Source of the DNA: Vampirovibrio chlorellavorus
GTDB taxonomy: Bacteria; Cyanobacteriota; Vampirovibrionia; Vampirovibrionales; Vampirovibrionaceae
DNA length: 64,000 nucleotides
Direction: 5' to 3'
NCBI GenBank assembly: GCA_001858525.1
Contig: LAPX01000005.1
Coordinates: forward strand, 124,001-188,000
The stretch's first letter is position 1. Each line of letters begins with the position of its first letter. The position numbers were made by a program, and so were the translations under genes. This document shows positions 33,570 through 42,516 of the stretch, piece after piece. Below the pieces are notes generated by a model. It searched no databases. It was not told where the DNA came from and saw nothing but the letters and a program-made list of their open reading frames with translations.

Positions 33570-34502
33570 ATGTTTCGCAAGCAAACCCCGTATCTCTACC
33601 TGATTTTGCCGGCTATCTTCATGGTCAGTTTCTTTTTTCTGCCCCTGCTAATGGCTTTTGGCATCAGTTTGTCCGATTACTCCCGGGATATCTATCATCC
33701 CAGTTTTGTGGGCTTGCTGAATTACGCCCGACTGGCCCATTCCGCCCCGTTCTGGAGTGCCTTGCGCAATACCTTTGTGTTTTTGCTGGGGGTGGTTCCG
33801 GCCATGGTGGTTCTGCCTATCTTTTTGGCCTTGTTGCTCAATGGCAAGCTTAAGGGCATTGCCATTTTCCGCAGCCTGATTTACATTCCGGTGGTCATTT
33901 CCATGGTGGTGGTGGGCATTGCCTGGCGCTGGTTGTATGCCGATGACGGTCTGATCAACTGGTTCCTGTCTCTGTTTCACTGGCCCAAGGTGGGTTGGCT
34001 GGTCAGCCCGGACATTGCCCTTTATAGCGTCATGAGCGTGGTGGTTTGGAAGGGGCTGGCCTATTACATGATGATGTATCTGGCGCATTTGCAAAGCCTG
34101 TCTTCGGATTTATACGAGGCCGCCGAGATTGACGGGGCCAACCTGTGGCAGAAGCACTGGCACGTCACCCTGCCCCACTTGCAGCCCACCATGGTTATGG
34201 TGGGTATTATCAGCACCATTGGCAGCCTGAAGGTGTTTACGGAAATTTATGTGATGACCCGGGGCGGCCCGGTGGGGGCCACCAAAACGCTGGTGTACTA
34301 CATTTACGAGCGAGCTTTTGAAAATCTGGATCTGGGGATTGCCAGTGCTGCAGGCATTGTCCTGATGTTGATTCTGCTGGCCTTTAGCCTGCTGGAAATG
34401 AAACTTTCTCCCAAGGAGGATACACCCCTGAAAGTCCTGAAGCCTAAGGCTGAGAGTCGTATTTCCCCACAGAGCGCCGCTGTGAGTAAGGTGGGAACAT
34501 GA
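33570..34502 (+). CDS. sugar ABC transporter permease, MalF/UgpA type
   Basis: The 310-residue protein has six or so membrane segments. The cytoplasmic EAA loop is YEAAEIDGANLWQKHWHV near residue 188, and TLPHLQP follows, as in family-1 sugar and glycerol-phosphate importers. GGPVGATKTLVYYIYERAF is also typical. The C-terminal 30 residues are a polar extension. It overlaps the next permease gene by four bases. No binding protein or ATPase gene is in the window, so the importer depends on genes elsewhere. Confidence 0.9.
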   Translation: MFRKQTPYLYLILPAIFMVSFFFLPLLMAFGISLSDYSRDIYHPSFVGLLNYARLAHSAPFWSALRNTFVFLLGVVPAMVVLPIFLALLLNGKLKGIAIFRSLIYIPVVISMVVVGIAWRWLYADDGLINWFLSLFHWPKVGWLVSPDIALYSVMSVVVWKGLAYYMMMYLAHLQSLSSDLYEAAEIDGANLWQKHWHVTLPHLQPTMVMVGIISTIGSLKVFTEIYVMTRGGPVGATKTLVYYIYERAFENLDLGIASAAGIVLMLILLAFSLLEMKLSPKEDTPLKVLKPKAESRISPQSAAVSKVGT

Positions 34503-35329
34503 AAAAAACGCTGCAGTACATACTACTTAGTTTATTGGTGCTGCTTTCCGTCTTTCCTTTTCTGTGGCTGCTATCCACGGCCCTCAAAAGCCCCTCAGAG
34601 AATGTATTTGCCTACCCGCCCCAGTTTATTCCGGCCCAGCCCACCCTGCAAAATTTTATCAGTGTGTGGCAGAAGGTGCCCATGCCATGGTTTTTCATCA
34701 ACAGTATTGTGGTCACTTTGCTGACCATCGTGTTTAACATCGCCCTGAGCGTAATGGCCGCCTATCCCTTGGCCCGCATGAGATTCAAGGGGCAGAACAC
34801 TATCTTTTTCAGTATTTTGGCCACCATGATGATTCCCTTTCAGGTGTTGATGATTCCCCTGTACCTGATTTGCCTGAAGCTGAATCTCACCGATGCCGCT
34901 GGCATAGTCAATGGCTGGTTGGGCCTGGTGCTGCCCTTTGCCGTCAGTGGGTTTGGCATCTTCTTTGTACGGCAAGCGCTGGTCACTTTGCCCAAGGAGC
35001 TGGAAGAGTCAGCGGTGCTGGATGGTTGTAACAGTCTGCAAATTCTGTGGCACGTGTTGTTGCCCCTCATTCGGCCCACTTTGGCCACGCTGGCTGTGTT
35101 TGCCTTTATGGCCACCTGGGGAGAATTCCTGTGGCCCAGTATTATTCTATCGGAACCCAGTCACTTTACCCTGCCAGTGGGCCTGGTGCAGTTGCAAAGC
35201 GCCTTTAGCGCCGATTGGAAGCTGATTGCCGCAGGGACTTTGCTGTCCATGGTGCCCATGCTGGTCTTTTTCTTTGCCCTGCAAAAGTACTTTGTGTCCG
35301 GGGCCACCAGTGGTGCGGTTAAAGGCTAG
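34499..35329 (+). CDS. sugar ABC transporter permease, MalG/UgpE type
   Basis: The 276-residue partner of the preceding permease starts at an overlapping ATGA. It has six membrane segments and the EAA-type loop EESAVLDGCNSLQILWHV near residue 167, followed by LLPLIRPTLATL. FPFLWLLSTALKSP at the N-terminus and PMLVFFFALQKYFVSG at the C-terminus are hallmarks. The two permeases would form a heterodimeric channel. The transported sugar cannot be named. Confidence 0.9.
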   Translation: MKKTLQYILLSLLVLLSVFPFLWLLSTALKSPSENVFAYPPQFIPAQPTLQNFISVWQKVPMPWFFINSIVVTLLTIVFNIALSVMAAYPLARMRFKGQNTIFFSILATMMIPFQVLMIPLYLICLKLNLTDAAGIVNGWLGLVLPFAVSGFGIFFVRQALVTLPKELEESAVLDGCNSLQILWHVLLPLIRPTLATLAVFAFMATWGEFLWPSIILSEPSHFTLPVGLVQLQSAFSADWKLIAAGTLLSMVPMLVFFFALQKYFVSGATSGAVKG

Positions 35330-35347
35330 CAGACACTAAACAGGAAC

Positions 35348-35974
35348 CTAAAAACCAACCAGCGTACTCACCGGGTCGTAGTACATGTCGCTTTCGGTTT
35401 CGCTGGCGTAGGTCTGCTTCAGGCCAATCTTAAAAGCTGCGCCCCCTTGGGCCAGTTGAGTTCCATCAATCGAAGCGGAATGCCCATTTGTGGTGGGGGT
35501 GGTTTCAATTGTTGTAGCAGTGGCACCAAGACTCTTGTGTTGCTGGGCCTTGGCGTGTAGGGGTGACTCTGTGGAGCGCGTCAGAGAGACAGGACTATGG
35601 GGCATTAGCAGAGGCACTGCAATGGCCAGAATGAGCACCGCTGCGGCTACGGGCGTGTATTGTTTCCAGAAAAAGCGTTGCGAGGAAACCTGGGTGGGTT
35701 TGGCTGCCATGGGACCGGTTTCGGCGATTTGAGCCAGGATGCGATCGGCCAGCCCCACCGGGACGGCCACAGGCTCCAGGTTGCTCATTGACGCGGTGAG
35801 ATGCTTCAAGTCGTTCTGATAAGCTTGGCAAGCGGCGCATTGCTTTAAATGGTCGGATAAGCCAGTTTGCGCTGCTTCCGAAACCGGTTCGCCTTCCTGT
35901 AGGCTGAAAATTAGGTCCTGAGCCTGTTCACAGTTATGTTGGGGGTGATTGGGTGGCTGCACGGGTGTGGTCAT
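35348..35974 (-). CDS. zinc-binding anti-sigma factor
   Basis: The cytoplasmic N-terminal domain contains the HxxxCxxC zinc motif (HLKQCAAC, about residues 43-50), typical of ZAS anti-sigma factors. A single membrane helix lies near residues 110-127 (VAAAVLILAIAVPLLMP). A periplasmic tail of about 80 residues has no recognised sensor. It overlaps the sigma-factor gene by four bases (ATGA), so the two are made together. It should hold the sigma factor inactive until a stress signal arrives. Confidence 0.85.
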   Translation of the reverse strand: MTTPVQPPNHPQHNCEQAQDLIFSLQEGEPVSEAAQTGLSDHLKQCAACQAYQNDLKHLTASMSNLEPVAVPVGLADRILAQIAETGPMAAKPTQVSSQRFFWKQYTPVAAAVLILAIAVPLLMPHSPVSLTRSTESPLHAKAQQHKSLGATATTIETTPTTNGHSASIDGTQLAQGGAAFKIGLKQTYASETESDMYYDPVSTLVGF

Positions 35975-36561
35975 GAGGCCATCTCCTTTACGGCGTGTTT
36001 AAGCTTTTCGGTACCGCGCTTAATCCAGGTGCGCACGGTGTTGAGGGGAATGCCCAGAGTCTCGGCCACTGCTTCGTAGCTGAGATCTTGCTGATAGCGT
36101 AGCAGCAGGGCTTGTCGGTATTTATCGTCCAGTGTTTCCAGTGCCTTCAGTACTGCTTCGGTGGAGAGTTTGCGCTCCAGTTGTACCACCACATCGTCGG
36201 CGGTTTGATGCTCTGGCTCTGTCCAGGCGCCCTCTTCCTCCATGGCATTGAGGGAAACCAGTTTGGATTGCTTTCGCAACTGGCTGATGGCGGCGTTGGA
36301 GGCGATGCGAAGAATCCAGGGCTTAAAGGGCCTCTGGCGGTCAAAGTTTTTCAGGTTTTGGTAGGCTTTCACAAAGGCCTCCTGGGCAATCTCTTCGCTG
36401 AGTTCGTGATTCTGGGTCATTCGGTACAGGTAGTTGTAAACGGCTTGGAGATAACGCTGCATCAGTTGGGAAAACGCCTTCTGATCCCCGCACAAGGTAC
36501 GGTCAATCAACGCCGAATCATCGGGTTGCAGTGCCGGGTTGGGAGAGAAGGTCAGGGTCAT
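35971..36561 (-). CDS. ECF-type RNA polymerase sigma factor
   Basis: The 196-residue protein has region 2 (FSQLMQRYLQAVYNYLYRMT, then EIAQEAFVKAYQNL and PFKPWILRIASNAAI) and region 4 (ETLDDKYRQALLLRY, then YEAVAETLGIPLNTVRTWIKRG, the helix-turn-helix). These are joined by a charged linker, as in the RpoE group. It lies between a Spy-like gene and its anti-sigma gene, all on one strand. I see no strong ribosome site before the ATG, so translation may depend on upstream reading. Confidence 0.92.
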   Translation of the reverse strand: MTLTFSPNPALQPDDSALIDRTLCGDQKAFSQLMQRYLQAVYNYLYRMTQNHELSEEIAQEAFVKAYQNLKNFDRQRPFKPWILRIASNAAISQLRKQSKLVSLNAMEEEGAWTEPEHQTADDVVVQLERKLSTEAVLKALETLDDKYRQALLLRYQQDLSYEAVAETLGIPLNTVRTWIKRGTEKLKHAVKEMAS

Positions 36562-36616
36562 CGCATGGCAGGCTTTGCATCAACAGAACAGACAGGGGGC
36601 ACGATGGGCAGTGAGC

Positions 36617-37135
36617 TTAGTAATCCTCTGGTGGGTGTGGATGCCCCCCAGACTTTGAGCGTTGGGCCCATTGCTTGGCCTTGATGGCCTGGAGTTTTTG
36701 CAATTGCTCCGGGTTCAGTTGGGAGCGCATGCTGAACCAGGTTTTCAGGCGAACTTCACTGAGTCGTCGCTGCAGATCGTTGATCTCGCTGTTCAGATTG
36801 CGAGCGCCTGCTTCAGTGGCGTTGGGTGTTTGCAGGTACTGCATCATGGCCTTGCGCTTGGTTTTGAGCTGTTCTCTTAGCGTTTGGCTTTGGGCTCGTC
36901 CCTGCTCCATGGTGCTTTTAACCTTTTGCCCTTGCTCTGGGCTGAGGCCTAAATTTTTTATCATCTGCTGATGGCGCTCATCGGAAGCGCTGGCGGAAGG
37001 GTGGGAAGTCCGATTCTGCATACGCCCGCCCTGACTGGATGGATCTGCCGTGGCTAAGCCCGGTAGCAAATTCAACAACAAGGCCAGCGGTAGCGCCAGA
37101 ACAGCCAGCTTTTGCAAAGGCATCCGGTTATACAT
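36617..37135 (-). CDS. Spy/CpxP-like periplasmic protein (LTxxQ type)
   Basis: I start it at the ATG 37135, which has AGGAGAT four bases upstream, not at the longer frame. A signal peptide ends near LPGLATA at residue 31. The 172-residue protein is then helical, with two LTxxQ-like repeats, LSPEQGQKVK and LNPEQLQKLQ, that define the CpxP/Spy family. Those members bind unfolded proteins or metals in the periplasm. It heads the sigma/anti-sigma operon, so it is probably the main regulated output or sensor. Confidence 0.8.
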   Translation of the reverse strand: MYNRMPLQKLAVLALPLALLLNLLPGLATADPSSQGGRMQNRTSHPSASASDERHQQMIKNLGLSPEQGQKVKSTMEQGRAQSQTLREQLKTKRKAMMQYLQTPNATEAGARNLNSEINDLQRRLSEVRLKTWFSMRSQLNPEQLQKLQAIKAKQWAQRSKSGGHPHPPEDY

Positions 37136-37163
37136 GCTGATCTCCTGATTGGTGTGGACAACT

Positions 37164-37193
37164 ATAATACACGGCAACCCCCTAAAAAGTTTC
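37164..37193 (-). promoter_or_regulatory. ECF-like promoter upstream of the Spy-like gene
   Basis: On the minus strand GAAACTT (37187-37193) and TATTAT (37164-37169) are 17 bases apart. The AAC-containing -35 is the mark of RpoE-type promoters, and the start codon follows about 30 bases on. It would let the sigma factor drive its own operon. Confidence 0.45.
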
Positions 37194-37230
37194 AGCAGCT
37201 TCCGCCAGCGATTATCAGGGGATGCGGGGC

Positions 37231-37944
37231 TTAGTCCAGCAGGCAGGCGCTGATGTAGGTTTCAACGGTTTTGGACATCATGTGCCGGAACACCTGCTTG
37301 CGCAGCCAGGCTTGATAATACCCGGATTGCTCGCCAAACAGCATCTTGGCCGCATCGCCCTTGAACAGTGCATCCACAGTTAAAGAATGACAAAAGGCGG
37401 TCATGGCTTTCACAGAACCAAACAGGGAACGTAGCAAGGCCTCGGCCTCCCCCACTTCAAAGTGAGTCACCGCTTTACAGGCATATACCCGAAAATTCTC
37501 GGCGTACTCTTCCTGAATGTCCTGTAAACGGGCTTCACTGAGATCGCCCCTGTAAAGGGAACGGGTGGCCTCTAGCAGCCAACGGGCCAGATTCTCCACC
37601 AGCTTTAATTCGGTTGCGGTAAAGGGGTAGTTCTCGCTGGAGGCCCGTCCGGCCCCGGCCAGCCGGATACTGCGGCCGTCCAGGTAGGTTTTGCGAAACA
37701 GCAAGACGTTTCGCTCCATATCAATTTCAAACTCTTCATCCAAAATGTCCAGTACGGCCTGATCGGAGAAGCCAAACAGCACCACACCCCAGTTTTCCAC
37801 GCCCAAGAGGGCCTGATATCGATCGAGCATGTCCGATGGGCTCAAATCGAGATAAGCTTGCGTATCGGCACGCCCTTCCTCTTCCCAGGGGGCCGATAAA
37901 ATGGCAAATTTGGCCGCCAGATTTCTCACGCACTCACCCAACAC
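37231..37944 (-). CDS. unassigned 237-residue soluble protein
   Basis: The GTG start is supported by a TATAAT about 20 bases upstream. The protein has mixed composition without membrane segments. FTATELKLVENLARWLL and YACKAVTHFEVGEAEALL are helical, and WGVVLFGFSDQAVLDILD with a following DMERNVLLFRKTYLDG forms an alpha/beta part. I recognise no family, although the middle has the look of a chemotaxis-class or motility-linked adaptor only in general shape. It follows the Spy-like gene on the same strand by 95 bases. Confidence 0.7.
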   Translation of the reverse strand: MLGECVRNLAAKFAILSAPWEEEGRADTQAYLDLSPSDMLDRYQALLGVENWGVVLFGFSDQAVLDILDEEFEIDMERNVLLFRKTYLDGRSIRLAGAGRASSENYPFTATELKLVENLARWLLEATRSLYRGDLSEARLQDIQEEYAENFRVYACKAVTHFEVGEAEALLRSLFGSVKAMTAFCHSLTVDALFKGDAAKMLFGEQSGYYQAWLRKQVFRHMMSKTVETYISACLLD

Positions 37945-38298
37945 GCTGCTTTCACTAGAGTTTATTATAGTGGATTTTCATCGGGGGGAGAGCGTTTAAA
38001 GTTCCCTGCTCCGCTGGTTCTTTTCGGATCAATCTCACTGAAGAAAAGGGTAATCCCTGGACTTTGCGTGGAGATGTCTTGGCCTCCTGTTTTCTCAACA
38101 GGTGGGTGTCCTCCGTGGTCATCGAGGTTTCCAACAGGCTTGCTTGCGCAAGGTTGGTATACGGTGATGCCATCGCGTTATCAGGACTCCCGATTATGGC
38201 GGGTAGAGTCAAGACATCGAACCACATCCAGGGATTGCATCTATTATCCCCCATGACAGGATTGGCTCGCAACGGCTTTTTTGAATTTGAATTAAAAA
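37945..38298. other. 354-base gap
   Basis: No gene is convincing. A minus-strand frame of about 55 codons (start near 38122, MTTEDTHLLRKQEAK) has only a weak ribosome site. A TATAAT (minus strand, 37964 region) likely serves the gene at 37231-37944. Confidence 0.4.
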
Positions 38299-38541
38299 TC
38301 AGCCGGATAGGCTAGTTTCATCGTCGTGTCGGATCACTTGCAATTCAGCCCGCTCCCGTAGAATCTTCCGCAGCAGGTGGATGGATTCGGGCCGGTGGGC
38401 GTTTTCGTTGATGAGTTGGTTCATAATGTCCAGAGATTGTCTGAGTTGTCGCTCCCGGTGCAGCTGTAGCGTTTCCGGGGTACTGTTCTCCCGAATCCAG
38501 GCCAATTGGCGAATGACATGAGACGGTTTCTCTTTAGACAC
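38299..38541 (-). CDS. unassigned 80-residue charged helical protein
   Basis: The GTG start has AAAGGGG seven bases upstream. The protein is a helix-rich, Arg/Glu/Leu-rich chain (RQLAWIRENSTPETLQLHRE, then SIHLLRKILRERAELQVIRHD). It has no signal peptide or membrane segment. No family is recognised. It lies between two larger genes on the same strand. The codon use is similar to its neighbours, which supports its being real. Confidence 0.5.
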   Translation of the reverse strand: MSKEKPSHVIRQLAWIRENSTPETLQLHRERQLRQSLDIMNQLINENAHRPESIHLLRKILRERAELQVIRHDDETSLSG

Positions 38542-38701
38542 GCGATACCCCTTTCCAAAACCACTTGAAGCGGTTATCCACTCGTTCCTGATGAATCACA
38601 CGGGACTCATAACCCCATCATGACCCAGCTTGTTCCCCCCTTCATCGGGCAGACGATTTAGCTCCCGGGATATAGACCGTTTGGCATCTTATAGGGTTAA
38701 G

Positions 38702-40144
38702 CTAGGGCTCAGCGACCACCCAAACCCCGGATTCCGGCAGCAGGGGCAAGTGGGCCGCCTGAATGCGTTCACCGGGCATTAAAACAGGGATACCCGGCGG
38801 GCAATGCACCACGGTTTCCTTGGCAATTCGGTTCAGTGCTGATGCGATGGAGACTTTGTGTCCTTTGCGGAAAAAGGCCTCTCTGGGGGATAAAGCCATT
38901 TGCGGTAAGCAAATCTCGGCGCAATCGACCGCTTCTTTCCGGTGCGCTGAGGGGGAGCGTTCGGCTGCGCGTAGGGCTTCATCCTCTGCCACTACAATGG
39001 TCTGGAAGGCTTCAAAATCGGCTTCGGTCAGGCCCAGATTAGCCAGATACAGCACGCCGCCCGGTTTGGCCGATTCGTAGGCCAATTGATGGGCCTCTTC
39101 TACATGGGCGCCCCAGTCTTCGCCAGTTTCCAGCGGATGGCTGAGATAAAACTTGCAGGGGTCCCAGAACTGGGCGGCTGTCCTCTGAGGCTGATACAGT
39201 CTTATCTGGCTCAGATTGGCGTGCAAAGCACTTCTAACCGTGTGCACTTGCGACAACAGCCATTCGATTCGGGCTTGTCCAGCGGTGCTGCCCAGAAAGC
39301 CACAAGCGGCATCCAGACTGGCCATCAGCAAATACGACGGGCTGGTGCTTTGCAAGGTATTCAAGGCTTGTTGAAACAGGGTGGGATCTACGCAAGAACC
39401 TTGCGGTAAGTGGGCCAAGGCGCTCTGGGTCAGGCTACCCCCGCTTTTGTGCAGGGAGTGGATCACCACATCCGCCCCGCTGTGGCAGGCAGAGGCAGGT
39501 AGTTGATCGCTCAGTGGCCACAGGCTGCCATGGGCCTCATCCACCACCAGCGCCACCCCATGGGCTTTACACAGGTTGGCAATGGCTTGGATATTACTGC
39601 CCAGTCCTTCGTAAGTAGGCGAGGTCAGGAATAGAGCCTGAGCATCCGGGTGTTGCTGAAATTGGACCTGCACTTGCGCCACAGTCAGCGGGCCCCACAA
39701 GTCCCAGTCTGGCAAATGGCTGGGCAAAAACCAAACCGGCTGGGCACCGGATACAATCAGTCCACTTAAAACTGCCCGATGGGCGTTTCGGGGGATGAGC
39801 ACCTTGGCCCCCGGCTGGGCCACGCACAACATGGCCGCCATTAGGCCCACCGAAGCCCCGTTAATCAGCATAAAGCTATGGGCAACGCCAAACAGACTGG
39901 CCATGCGTTGCTGGGTTTCTAAAATCACCCCATCCGGCTCAGACAAAACATCCAGCCCATCCAGTTCGGTCAAATCGTAGCGAAACGGATGGTTCCAGAC
40001 CGTAGAATCCTCATATAAACATTGACCGGCATGGGCCGGCACATGGAAGCGCCTGCGGTCATGCCGGTCATAAGTTTTTAACGCATCAACCAGAGGGGTC
40101 TCTAGTTGATGCGTTTCTACTTTTTTAGTTGGGGCTGGCTGCAC
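38702..40144 (-). CDS. Orn/Lys/Arg decarboxylase-family PLP enzyme
   Basis: The 480-residue protein has the fold-I PLP layout of the SpeA/YaaO group. RRFHVPAHAGQ lies near residue 32 and ELDGLDVL near 60. INGASVGLMAAML and the NAHRAVLSGL helix follow. DEAHG near 202 holds the PLP-binding Asp, and SLHKSGGSLTQSA holds the Schiff-base Lys at about 233. The GTG start lies inside the end of pnp (20-base overlap), with GGAG seven bases upstream. Arginine, lysine or ornithine may be the substrate; sequence alone cannot decide. Confidence 0.88.
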   Translation of the reverse strand: MQPAPTKKVETHQLETPLVDALKTYDRHDRRRFHVPAHAGQCLYEDSTVWNHPFRYDLTELDGLDVLSEPDGVILETQQRMASLFGVAHSFMLINGASVGLMAAMLCVAQPGAKVLIPRNAHRAVLSGLIVSGAQPVWFLPSHLPDWDLWGPLTVAQVQVQFQQHPDAQALFLTSPTYEGLGSNIQAIANLCKAHGVALVVDEAHGSLWPLSDQLPASACHSGADVVIHSLHKSGGSLTQSALAHLPQGSCVDPTLFQQALNTLQSTSPSYLLMASLDAACGFLGSTAGQARIEWLLSQVHTVRSALHANLSQIRLYQPQRTAAQFWDPCKFYLSHPLETGEDWGAHVEEAHQLAYESAKPGGVLYLANLGLTEADFEAFQTIVVAEDEALRAAERSPSAHRKEAVDCAEICLPQMALSPREAFFRKGHKVSIASALNRIAKETVVHCPPGIPVLMPGERIQAAHLPLLPESGVWVVAEP

Positions 40145-42311
40145 TCAGAGGCTCCAGACCATGCTGGGCGCGCTCTGCGTCGTTGACACCCTTCATGGTG
40201 AGGTTGATGCGGCCGCGCTCGTCAATGTCTACGACCTTGACCAGCACTTCATCGCCCACTTTGACCACATCTTCAACCGCTTGTACCCGTTGTTGGGACA
40301 GTTGGGAGATGTGAACCATGCCATCCTTGCCCGGGAACAGTTCCACGAAAGCGCCAATGGGGATGGTGCGGACGACTTTGCCCATGACCACTTGGCCACG
40401 TTCAATCTTGCGGGTCAAACGCTCGATGATGTCTTTGGCACGGGTAGCCCCTTCGCCATCCACCGAGGTGATGGTGACTAGACCGCTGTCTTCGATGTCA
40501 ATGCTAGCGCCAGTTTCATCGATAATGGAGCGAATCATTTTACCGCCAGGCCCAATGACAGAACCAATCTGGTCTTTGTCGATGGTCACGGTAATGATGC
40601 GAGGTGCCCACGGGGACAGTTCCGAACGAGGACCGGCCAATACGGCAGTCATGCGCTCCAGAATGGTCAGGCGACCTACTTTGGCTTGATCCAGAGCTGT
40701 TTTCATAATCTCCAGAGAGATACCCTGAATTTTGATGTCCATTTGCAGGGCGGTAACGCCTTCACGGGTACCAATGACTTTGAAGTCCATATCGCCCAGG
40801 AAGTCTTCCACCCCTTGGATGTCGGACAACACAACGGATTTGGCGCCTTCTTTAATCAGACCCATGGCAATACCGCCGACCGGGGCTTTAATGGGAACGC
40901 CAGCATCCATCAAGGCCAGTGTGGCGCCGCAAGTGGAGGCCATGCTGGTGGAACCGTTGGATTCCAGAATGTCGGAGTTGACCCGAATGGTATAGCCGAA
41001 TTCCTCTTTGGAGGGCAGAACGGGCAAAATGCCGCGCTCAACCAAAGCACCGTGACCGATTTCCCGACGGCCAGCGCCCCGCATGGGCTTTACTTCGCCT
41101 ACGGAGTAACCTGGGAAGGTGTAATGGTGCATCCAGCGCTTTTCAGTGGCGGGATCGACGCCATCCAGACGCTGGGCTTCGCCCGGGGAACCCAGGGTCG
41201 CCACGGAGAGCGCTTGGGTGTTACCACGGGTAAACAGGCCGCTACCATGCACTCTGGGTAGAATACTGGTCTGGCAGTTGATGGGGCGAATGTCTTCGTT
41301 GCGACGACCGTCGGCCCGCACGCCTTCTTCAATGATCATGGTGCGCATAATGCGTTTTTCCACTTTCTTGAAGGACTCACCCAGGTAATCCAGAGGCTGG
41401 GCCAACAGGAATGCCTTGATGGGATCGGTGTCCGCTTTGGCTTCCAGAGCGCTTTTCACTTTTTGTTTGGCGGCTTCCAGCATTTCCTTGCGGCGGCTGC
41501 GATCAAATTCGTGGTAGGCGCTGAAAATGTCTTTTTCCGCGGTTTCTTCCACGAAAGCCAACACCTTTTTAACATCCGCTTCCAGTGCGAAAGCAAAAGG
41601 TTTCTTTTCAACACCACACTGGGCGGTAAATTCACGTTGGACTTTCACTTGCTCACGAATGTGATCGTGGGCGAAAGCCAGCGCTTTCAGCAGATCTTCT
41701 TCGGAAATGAAGTTGGCACCGGCTTCCACCATCATGATGGAGTCTTCGGTTCCGGCTACAACCAGGTCCAGATCGCTTTCTTCGGTTTGTTTGAATGTGG
41801 GGTTGACGATGAACTGTCCGTTCAGACGAGCCACACGCACACCACCAACCGGGCCGGAGAATGGTAGGCCGGAAAGCTCCAGGGCCATAGAGGCACCGAA
41901 AATGGCCAGTACATCAGGCTGGATACTGCTATCCATGCTCATCAGGGTGGAGACAACTTGCACGTCGTTGCGGTAGCCATCGGGCCACAAGGGACGGATG
42001 GGGCGGTCAATCAGACGAGAGGTCAAGGTCGCCTTGTCGGAAGGTTTGCCTTCCCGCTTCAGGTAACCACCGGGCAAGCGGCCCACGGAGTACATTTTTT
42101 CTTCAAAGTCGACCAGCAGCGGAAAGAAGTCGATGCCGGGACGAGGAGATTCACTACCAGTGGCGGTGACTAGAAGTACGGTGTCATCGCAACGGACTAG
42201 CACGGAGCCGGTGGCGGCCTTGGCTAAGCGTCCGCTTTCAAGGTGAACTTCTTTGTCACCAATTTTAAAAGTTTTGGTCTGCAGGTTCGGAAACAGGATT
42301 TGTTCGTTCAT
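40125..42311 (-). CDS. pnp: polynucleotide phosphorylase
   Basis: The 728-residue exoribonuclease has two RNase PH-like domains, an intervening helical domain, a KH domain (IGSVIGPGGKMIRSI) and an S1 domain (GQVVMGKVVRTIPIGAFVEL). Its opening (GRLPGGYLKREGKPSDK) and DRPIRPLWPDGY are canonical. It degrades RNA with phosphate, as part of the RNA-decay machinery. It follows rpsO on the same strand, the arrangement seen in many bacteria, with a terminator between them. Confidence 0.98.
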   Translation of the reverse strand: MNEQILFPNLQTKTFKIGDKEVHLESGRLAKAATGSVLVRCDDTVLLVTATGSESPRPGIDFFPLLVDFEEKMYSVGRLPGGYLKREGKPSDKATLTSRLIDRPIRPLWPDGYRNDVQVVSTLMSMDSSIQPDVLAIFGASMALELSGLPFSGPVGGVRVARLNGQFIVNPTFKQTEESDLDLVVAGTEDSIMMVEAGANFISEEDLLKALAFAHDHIREQVKVQREFTAQCGVEKKPFAFALEADVKKVLAFVEETAEKDIFSAYHEFDRSRRKEMLEAAKQKVKSALEAKADTDPIKAFLLAQPLDYLGESFKKVEKRIMRTMIIEEGVRADGRRNEDIRPINCQTSILPRVHGSGLFTRGNTQALSVATLGSPGEAQRLDGVDPATEKRWMHHYTFPGYSVGEVKPMRGAGRREIGHGALVERGILPVLPSKEEFGYTIRVNSDILESNGSTSMASTCGATLALMDAGVPIKAPVGGIAMGLIKEGAKSVVLSDIQGVEDFLGDMDFKVIGTREGVTALQMDIKIQGISLEIMKTALDQAKVGRLTILERMTAVLAGPRSELSPWAPRIITVTIDKDQIGSVIGPGGKMIRSIIDETGASIDIEDSGLVTITSVDGEGATRAKDIIERLTRKIERGQVVMGKVVRTIPIGAFVELFPGKDGMVHISQLSQQRVQAVEDVVKVGDEVLVKVVDIDERGRINLTMKGVNDAERAQHGLEPLSAASPN

Positions 42312-42482
42312 AAAGTTTTATCTTCTTTCTATACTTCGATGTTTTATTCCGTGGTTGATGCAGCTATTTTACAGCCTTTTGAGGGGCTTCGTCAGCATCA
42401 ATGGCGAAAGTTGCTGTGGCTATTGGATTTCCCCTCGTGATGTTCCCATAGATCGGCGGAAAGCCGAAGGACTGGAAAAATG

Positions 42483-42507
42483 AAAAACGGGCACAAGGCC
42501 CGTTTTT
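42483..42507 (-). terminator. Rho-independent terminator after rpsO
   Basis: AAAAACGGGC (42483-42492) and GCCCGTTTTT (42498-42507) pair across a five-base loop. On the minus strand the T run follows the stem directly. It lies ten bases after the rpsO stop, so readthrough or another promoter must supply pnp. Confidence 0.85.
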
Positions 42508-42516
42508 CTGGGAGTT

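Noticed and set aside
37955-38272. 105-residue minus-strand frame upstream of the 37231 gene
   Set aside because: It lacks a good start and overlaps the likely promoter of the next gene.
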